Below, in pieces: positions 56,721 to 64,000 of a DNA stretch of 64,000 nt. Under the pieces are notes generated by a model that was not told the DNA's origin, made no database searches, and saw nothing but the letters and a program-made list of their open reading frames with translations. This DNA comes from Erodium maritimum (Eukaryota > Streptophyta > Magnoliopsida > Geraniales > Geraniaceae). Both the position numbers and the translations under genes were made by a program. How positions within the stretch are numbered: position 1 is the first letter of the stretch; every line of letters starts with the position of its first letter. The stretch is from the NCBI GenBank assembly GCA_963921825.1, contig OY997592.1:61090336-61154335 (forward strand), in the 5' to 3' direction.

Positions 56721-57956
56721 CACCTTATGCTTTCTGTGATTTTGATTACCTTATTATGCAGTTTATGTGTCTTTTATTACTTTATGTATGGATTATTAAT
56801 TGTTGTTTTCGTTGAACGATTTATATGTAGTATTGTAGTTTCAATTTCTGTTTTGAATGAATATAGAATGTTGCTTGACTATCTATTTTGGATTTGCAGA
56901 TTAATTTGTACGTAATGTACATTTGGGTGCACGATTTCTAAATATGTTATTTAACTTGCTAGACCGCATTTTAAACAATAGTCGATAATGAAATTGCATT
57001 GTTGATCGATTCGGTTCGTCGGTAATGAATTGAAAGTCATTCATCACCGAAAAACCTATTCCGTAGGTGATCACATTCCATTACCGACCAAAACAATCGC
57101 TCGGTGATGATATTCCATTACCAACAACAAAATCGGTCGGTGATGTATCTCACTACCTACCGACTAGGTTCGTCGGTGATAAATTGTGTTACCGACTGAA
57201 TATGTTGGCTCGTGTTAAACATTCACTACCGACCAATTTTATTTGTTGGTAACGAATTTCATTACCGACCGTTACTTTTATTCGGATGAAATTCATCACC
57301 TACCGATTATTAGCGCCCTAAAACTTGGCCAGTAATGAAAAAAAACATTCATCACCAATGAAATTTCCCCCCAAAAATTACATTCAATTCCGATGCAATA
57401 TATTGGTCGGTTATGAATGGTTCTAAAGTAGTGTTCGTTCACAAAGGGCTTCATATACACCTCGTAGCATAGGCATGTGCCCTAGAAACTGTGGAGAAAA
57501 ACTGAAGTCCAAAGCCTTGTAAGTTTTTGAACGTGTGGGATGGGCACAAGTATTTCAAAATCAATGTGTACCGCTTTTGGGAAAGTTACGTTTGCTCGAA
57601 TTCAATGAGGTCTGTAATGTGGTTAAAGTTGAAAAGTCTGCGTCAGGACCTTCGAAGATGAAATAAAGAAGTTGTTAGCCAAACAGATTGGGAAGTGAAT
57701 AGAATAACATATGAGATTGAGGGTCTGGATCAAGTGTTGGATGATCGAGATTTTTCAAACTCTGAACGCATTCAAAGATCACTTTTGAAAGTTGAATTGA
57801 TCTTAAAATAAACATTATGGGAAAAAGATCATGTGTCAGAAGGAAAGGATCGGGTGGATCAAGGAGGGTAACTAGTGTTCGGAATATTTTCATCGTATTG
57901 TAAACTTTAAGTCTGCTAGAAACAAAATAGAGCGAATCTAGTTGGAGGATGGATTA

Positions 57957-60793
57957 TGTCACGCCCCAAATCCGATTTTGACCGGACCCGAGACGTGAAC
58001 TTAAAAGAATAATAATAAAGCAGTTTAAAAGTAAAAAAACTTAAAGTAATAACCTCTGATACTCAAAAGAACAATCAAAAGTTTGTAACAGAGTCAACAG
58101 CTCAAAACTAGAGTTTAAAGTTTGGAACAAAGGAAACACGGTACGTCTCTAATAAACTAGCCTAGGACCTCGGGAGCTCCCGAGCATCGAACATCCCGCT
58201 AGTAAGAATCCCGCTCAAGACCTGAAAACACAACAAAGTAAGGGGTGAGCTTTCCCTCAGTAGGAAAGAGCAGTAAAGTAAGAGGAACCCAATTTTAACG
58301 ATAACAATGATTAGTAGCGTTATTCGAAAATTTGCAGTTAGTAAGCTTAACTCAAAAACCTTGTAAAATCTATAATTGAGAATAATAATCATTGATTGCA
58401 AGTAATACTCAAGGAAGTCAACATGAGATGACAATGAACAAGGAAACGATTAAAGTAGCATCTAAATGTCGAAATACTAAATATCAAACCTTAGAACTAT
58501 GATCCGTCCACTGAATGACACATCATATCAGATTTCCCCTCGGTCCAAAGGAAACACTATCATCGGAGCTTCCGGAAACGTTTCCTAGAAACGCAAGTCA
58601 TCGGAAGTCCCGAAATTGTTTCCAAAGAACCACCGATCATCGGGGTAAGTGAGTCTCTCCGGAACACGTAGCATCGGAATGAGACAGTAAAGTACCAAGC
58701 CGGAACATCCTTCGGCCTTGGTCTTCCCGGAACACGTAGGATCGGATAAGCCAGTAAAGTACCAAGCCGGAACATCCTTCGGCCCTGGTCTTCCCGGAAC
58801 ACGTAGCATCAGGGCGAAACAATAACGTAACAGTATCGTACCGACATATCCCCCCGGTCCGGTATTATTCCAAATACACCCAGAACAAGTAAGCAAACAA
58901 GGCACGCAATTCCCGACAAACGCAGCACAACCATTCATAATACTAATTCACTTACCGGTATACTTACCAACCACGTATCATCCGTCTATCACTCACCCGA
59001 TCACATCCAACGGTACAACCAATTACACATAAGCATTCATTCAAACAATCAAATCATTCAAAACAATGTAATAACCATTCACATTACGATTATCATTTAA
59101 TTAATCTAGTTTGACTCTTATCTTAACCTAAGAAGGAACAAGCATCGGTATTAAGGCAAACAAACAACAATAACACAATCAGCAAGCAATCCTAAGGTTC
59201 GACATGGCCATTCTACCAGCACAGCAACCCAACACATACGGCACGACCTGGCCCGTAGGTCGTTCGCATGTTATAAGACTACTCTAGTCAAAAATGTCCT
59301 ATATGCATACTAAGACTCGTCCGTTTGTTATTATAATTGAAATACAGTTATTCTAGTGAATCACATCCTATATGCAAACTAGGACCTTTCCGATTATCCT
59401 ATAGGCATGCTATTAGCAGTTCTTAAATCAGGAGTGAAGTTTACGGCTTTTCCCTACCTCAAGACGATACCACAGTTGCATCTCCTAGCTGCTGACGTCC
59501 TGGCCTACCTCCGGTCTTCTCGGGCGAAGTCCAAGTCTGGGTTTTAATAGTTAAAGTCCAAAATCAGTCCAGGTCCAGATAGATCAGCTCTCTAAATTAC
59601 CAGTTCGTCTTTTAATTAAACCGATAGTCCATGAAGTATCTAATTTAGTCCAAACTGTAATTAAATTAATTTAAATTAATTAAATATTTCTGTCCGACCT
59701 GGCCGACCCGAGTCTGACCCGAACCCTGATCATAAACCGACCCGGATCCGAGTCCAGACCCGGACCGACCCGTGCCCGACCCAGACCCGGATCCAGACCC
59801 AAGTCCGGACCCGAACCCAGATTCAGTCCAGGCTGAGGCCCAAACCAGATATGAGCCTGAGGTCCAAACCCAGTCCAGGCCCGTGGCCCAAACCAACTCC
59901 AAGCCCGAGTCCAAGGACTCGGTCTCATCCTGTGTGAGTTGGGAACGGAGATGGACGGGGCTAGGGTTCCAGCGAACTCCGGCGACGGCGGCGTCAGGTA
60001 AGAAAAACGGGTTTTGACGATGGCAAGCGTCTCAGGAGGCTCGGTGACGACGGGAGAGGGTTGCTGGTGCGGGTTCTACAACCCTCCGTTCAGATCTGGT
60101 GGTGTGAGCAGCTCGTCGGCGTGGAACTCTCAGATTTGAAACCTGAGAGCTCCGGCGAGCTTCTCCACCCCCAAATCTCGGTTAAGACGACCTCGCACCA
60201 GCTCGGATCTCAGGAGGGAGTGACGAAAGAGGCGAAACGAGGTCGGGAGGGCTCACCGTCACGGGTTAGCTTTGCTAGAGGCGCGGCGATGCTCGATTTC
60301 ACGGCGGCGAGGCTCGAATCGAAGAGGGAGAAGGGCGAGGGAAGTGGGTTTCAGGTTTTTGGGGTTTGTCACGGTGGAAATAGATGAAGGAGGAGAAGAG
60401 AGGAAGGTGGGGAAGCTCGGAGGAGGTGGAGGAAAAAGGGTGGCGCCGACGTTGCTCTGGTTTCGTGAGAGAGAAGAGGAGCGAGAGAGAAGAGTCGGGA
60501 GGATGAAGATGGACCTCGGGAGGCGTGCAATGAATGGAACCCGAAGCGGCGCTTGGACCCTTTTGTTGCTAGGGTTGGGCCGCGCGCGGGTTCTGGGCCT
60601 GAAGGGCTTGCGCGCTGAAATGGGCTGGGTCTGCTCCGGCCCAATGCGTGGGTCTGGTCTGGCCCAGCCCAACCCCAATCCCTTTTCTTTTTTTTCCTTT
60701 TTTTTTGAAGTCGATTCAAAAATTCGACTCGATCCCCCAACAAAAGGACGTTCCCAACGATAAAACAACGAGATAAAAACTCAGGTCTTTACA
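57957..60793 (-). mobile_element. Solo LTR D, Ty3/gypsy Tekay/Del-like
   Basis: The 2.8-kb LTR runs from TGTCACGCCCCAAATCC to AGGTCTTTACA. The flanks are GATTA (57952-57956) and GATTG (60794-60798), a 5-bp duplication with one change. Minus orientation as in the others (GGATTTGGGGCGTGACA end; TGAGCTTTCCCTCAGTAGG near 58245). It carries a 68-bp minisatellite at 58660-58810. It shares with LTR A the CTACCTCCGGTCTTCTC and the CCCGACC-rich segments and the GGTCTTTACA end, so A and D form one subfamily. It is a solo-LTR fossil inside a LINE. Confidence 0.9.
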
Positions 60794-61350
60794 GATTGTT
60801 ATTCGAGCTAGAGGAGATCAAAGCTCACGCTGCAAGTCACTTTGAACGCATGTATGTAAAACTTGAGGGTTCAATTTAGGAGATGCAAAATTTACCTTTC
60901 CATAGGTTGTTTGCTCTTCAAAATGAGATGTTGGAGTTAGAATTCACTTGTGAGGAGGTTAAACATGCTATTGTTGGTTGTGGTTATGAGAAATCTCTTA
61001 ACCATGATGGTTTTGCCTTGTTATTTTTCAAGGTGTGTTGGGATATAATAAAGTCGGATGTCATATGATTTATGGATGATTCCAATTCTTCAAGGACCAT
61101 GGGTAAAGGCATTAATTCTTTGTTTGACACTTTCATCTCCAGAGTGACGAACCTAGATTCTGGGAACAAGTTGAAGCCTGTTAGTTTGATATTATTGCCT
61201 TTTAATATCTTGGGGAAAGTATTATCTAATCACCTGAAATAAGTAATGCATTATATTATTAGTGATTGTCAAAGCAGTTATGTAGAGGATACTATGCATG
61301 CCATAGGCTTTGGTACTCGTTGGAGGGGATGGTTGTTGCAATGTTTCCTA

Positions 61351-62150
61351 GCTTAATTAACAATGTTAATTAATGGCTCTACAAGTAAAGATTGTGTAGT
61401 GTAAAACGGCATGAGACAAGGTTGTTCTCTCTCGCTTTTCATCATCCCGATTGCAGATGAGGGTCTTCACTGGTTTTAGAAGAATGATTGACATGAGGAG
61501 ATTTCAAGGGGTAAAAAATTGGGGTTGCTAGCCCAATTGTGTTTGACTAAAAACTCGCAAAAGACACTATTTTTTTATTCAAGGTGATGGAATGGATTTG
61601 ACAAGATTCAAGAATAGCTTAATTAACAATGTTAATTAATGGCTCTACAAGTAAAGATTGTGTAGTGTAAAACGGCATGAGACAAGGTTGTTCTCTCTCG
61701 CTTTTCATCATCCCGATTGCAGATGAGGGTCTTCACTGGTTTTAGAAGAATGATTGACATGAGGAGATTTCAAGGGGTAAAAAATTGGGGTTGCTAGCCC
61801 AATTGTGTTTGACTAAAAACTCGCAAAAGACACTATTTTTTTATTCAAGGTGATGGAATGGATTTGACAAGATTCAAGAATAGCTTAATTAACAATGTTA
61901 ATTAATGGCTCTACAAGTAAAGATTGTGTAGTGTAAAACGGCATGAGACAAGGTTGTTCTCTCTCGCTTTTCATCATCCCGATTACAGATGAGGGTCTTC
62001 ACTGGTTTTAGAAGAATGATTGACATGAGGAGATTTCAAGGGGTAAAAAATTGGGGTTGCTAGCCCAATTGTGTTTGACTAAAAACTCGCAAAAGACACT
62101 ATTTTTTTTATTCAAGGTGATGGAATGGATTTGACAAGATTCAAGAATAG
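61351..62150 (+). repeat. Three tandem copies of a 266-bp LINE segment
   Basis: Units start at 61351, 61617 and 61883, each with GCTTAATTAACAATGTTAAT. They are nearly identical: I noticed one substitution (GATTGCAG/GATTACAG) and one extra T in the third. The unit covers the RT motif with MRQGCSLS. The array is far younger than the LINE. Confidence 0.95.
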
Positions 62151-62949
62151 TCTTACAACTTATGCATTTTGTTCAGTTATCAAAATAAATTTTGATAAGT
62201 CCTCGACAATCATTATGAATGCACGAGTTTTATCAGGAAAAATGGTGGTTAATACTTTTGGGTGTGAGATATGGTAATTGCCAATGCGATATTTGGTTTT
62301 AGCTTAGGACCTAATTCGCAGAGGATTGCTTCTTGGGAGGAAACGATTCAAAATTTTAGAGCCGCCTTGACATTATGGAAGACAAAATTTCCAAAATTGA
62401 CAGGTCTTTTGGATTATTAAATCAACATTAACAGATTTTCCTATCTTTACTTGTCTTTTTTCATGGACCCAAAAAGAGTAATTCAAATTCTTGAAGCTTG
62501 GCAGCAAAAATATTTTGTGGCATAATAGTGTGTCTAGGCGTATGTTATATAAGATGAAATGGACATATGTATGTAAACCGCGAGATGAGAGATGTTTGGG
62601 TATTAGGAGATTGGAGAGGGTAAGTTCAAGCTTAATGGAAAAGTGGTTTTGGAGGGTTGTTGAGAAGGAGAATTCTATGGGGAACTAAATTACGAGTGCA
62701 GGATTTGAGTGGAGTTTCCTGGAATTGGACCTGACTCGATGTGAAAAATCGGGAGTAGTTATCTTTTCGGTCTTATCATAGACTTGGCGCATGATCAGAA
62801 ATTCCGAGATTGATTTGAGGGCCAAGATGTTCATTGGAGAATTGGAGATAGGCGACTTTTTTGTTTGGGAAGATTAGATTGCATCTGAATTGATGGGTTT
62901 ATTGACCTTAATTTGTATTCAGGAGTAGTGTTAATGTGATGATTTCTGC

Positions 62950-63480
62950 CCGTTGAAAGGAGATTTTCACCCTCCCGCGCGGATGCAGACGTGGATTTAG
63001 ATTTCAATGATCTACAACCTACCCACGAAAAATGAACATTATACGGATTCCATTTGCAAAACGTGCAGGGTGGATTGGATCTGATCTGCTTAACCCGTAA
63101 AATTGTGCCAAAACCTAAAAGAAAATTAGTTTAGAAAAAAATGAAAGCCTATTACATAATTAATGTCGATTTAAACACTTGAGTTCATTTCAAAAGTACT
63201 ACACTTGATTTTTTTCCATTACAAAATGAGGTTGTTGGTGTTTGATCAATTATGAGGGCGATGGTGGGCTTGGAAATTAGTAGTATTGGGCTTGGTTATG
63301 GTGGGCAGGTAGATCATCCATGGATTGAGATACCATGATCCCCAACCCACCCATGTTTTCGTGAATTAGTAAAAATCTGATTCAATATCCATCCACTTGT
63401 ATGTAGATGAATAGCAGATGAGTAGCGGATTGGATGGATAAGTGGGTAGAGCGGATTACCGAATGCTTTTTAAGACCCCT
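62950..63480. other. Unassigned insert within the LINE
   Basis: LINE similarity stops near 62940 and resumes near 63490. The intervening DNA contains CCATCCACTTG / GGATGGATAAGTGG-type words and a right edge reading AAGACCCCTA, which would be hAT-like. No matching left end or duplication was found. Confidence 0.35.
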
Positions 63481-63585
63481 ACACATAAGGGTGAAAAGTA
63501 TAAAGTAATTTGGGAGAATAATCAATCTTCGTTCTCGATTGTTTTGGTGTATGGTTTTAGGTGAGTCGACTCCTTCCAATACCAT

Positions 63586-63830
63586 TTGGGCAAGGAATTT
63601 ATGGGTTGCAGATTTGCAACCAAAATATATGTTCTAGTATGGTTACTAGCTCACAAGGCGGTCCCAACTTTAGTGTTTTGGAAAAGTAGAGAATTGAGAA
63701 TTTCTCTATATGGTATGTTTTGTTACTTATGTAAGAATGCTTTTAAGGACACAAAGCATTTATTTTTGCATTATCCATATGCACGGACTTTATGGGGAAG
63801 AGTTTACTGTTGGTGGGGTTGTTTTGGGTA
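63586..63830 (+). pseudogene. LINE zf-RVT (reverse-transcriptase zinc-binding) domain
   Basis: The frame reads KIYVLVWLLAHKAVPTLVFW, then CYLCKN, HLFLHYPYARTLWGRVYCWW. The C-x2-C, HLF.HYP.A..LW pattern is that of the domain at the end of plant LINE ORF2 proteins (PF13966). The third zinc ligand Cys is replaced by Tyr (HYP instead of HCP). It closes the decayed LINE. Confidence 0.8.
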
Positions 63831-64000
63831 ATTCTGATAAATATTGTGAGTTTACTCTTGGTTTGGAAAGGCTCGGGGGGACAAAATGTGATGGAAATCT
63901 TGGGTCAAGAAGGAGGATCTGGTTCTTTGGCACATTTGAATTCAATGTAATTTAGATGTCTTCTATATTAGGTTGGGTTCATTAGGGGTGGTGATGTCAA

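Larger units (their letters stand above)
55753..57433. mobile_element. Non-autonomous CACTA element of another subfamily
   Basis: Right end, in reverse, CACTACTTTAGAACC (57433); left end CACTACATCGTAAAG (55753). Flanks are TTG (55750-55752) and TTC (57434-57436), so the duplication matches at two of three bases. Subterminal repeats of the type TCGGTAATGAAATTCATTACCGACC fill 57000-57420 and recur more thinly at 55795-55900. It contains a TNP1-like coiled-coil remnant and a SINE, but no transposase. The left boundary is less certain than the right. Confidence 0.72.
57437..63960 (+). pseudogene. Decayed LINE (ORF2), split by solo LTR D
   Basis: Before the LTR (about 57437-57956) frames give the pre-RT region with EYFHRIVNFKSARNKIERI. 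After it (60794 on) come ELEEIKAHAASHFERMY, the RT start EFTCEEVKHAIV...FFKVCWDIIKSDV, then SLILLPFNILGKVLSNHLK. The triplicated INGSTSKDCVV...MRQGCSLSLFIIPIADEGLH segment, the AINFDKSS-like block near 62180, thumb words GIRRLERVSSSLMEKWFWRV (62590-62660), and a zf-RVT domain at 63586-63830 follow. The frame at both LTR borders is the same, so the LTR cut a formerly continuous LINE. Many stops and shifts mean it is inactive. EN and ORF1 are not seen. A gap at about 62950-63480 may be a further insertion. Confidence 0.85.

Overview
This is nuclear DNA of a flowering plant, most likely a eudicot. The host genes have plant-type introns and belong to plant families (a NAC factor, a WOX9-type homeobox gene, a RABA1-type Rab, a DUF599 protein). 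The space between them is packed with plant transposable elements. I cannot name the species.

Host genes, left to right: the 3' part of a NAC transcription factor of the SND2/ANAC075 type (861-1348, +); an intronless DUF599 membrane protein (8339-9028, -); a four-exon OPA3-like gene (16460-18830, +); an eight-exon PDAP1/PP28-like phosphoprotein gene (20692-23227, +); a two-exon RABA1-type Rab GTPase (23680-24514, -), convergent with the previous gene; and a three-exon WOX9/STIMPY-like homeobox gene (52525-54009, -). OPA3, PDAP1 and RABA1 form the one gene-dense island (16.4-24.6 kb). The others stand alone among transposons. Nothing suggests that the host genes act in one pathway.

Transposons fill the rest. 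Four solo LTRs of one Ty3/gypsy (Tekay/Del-like) group, each 2.5-3.3 kb and each with a 5-bp target duplication, lie at 3607-6898, 11961-14872, 29925-32455 and 57957-60793. One of them interrupts a LINE. A short Copia- or TRIM-like LTR with its tRNA-Met primer site is at 2257-2407. DNA elements include a Mutator-like MITE directly behind the DUF599 stop codon, a hAT MITE with a perfect 8-bp duplication (11189-11882), a Harbinger MITE (19446-19758), and a 2.2-kb PIF/Harbinger element that carries only the Myb-like ORF1 (33783-35948).

The centre of the window (39207-51644) is a CACTA element nested inside another CACTA element of the same family. Both have CACTACTGCAGAAAT-type ends and their own 3-bp duplications (TTG outer, TCT inner). 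The inner 10.3-kb copy encodes a TNP2-type transposase on the + strand. Divergent from it, on the - strand, are three small ORFs that I do not recognise; two of them are diverged duplicates of each other. The two transcription units share a promoter region that contains copies of the same palindromic GGCCGACGGAT motif that fills the element's ends. This is the best candidate for an undescribed system. Another CACTA derivative (55753-57433), with a TNP1-like coiled-coil remnant and a SINE, lies on the other side of WOX9. The right edge (57434-63960) is a decayed LINE, split by a solo LTR and holding three tandem copies of a 266-bp RT segment.
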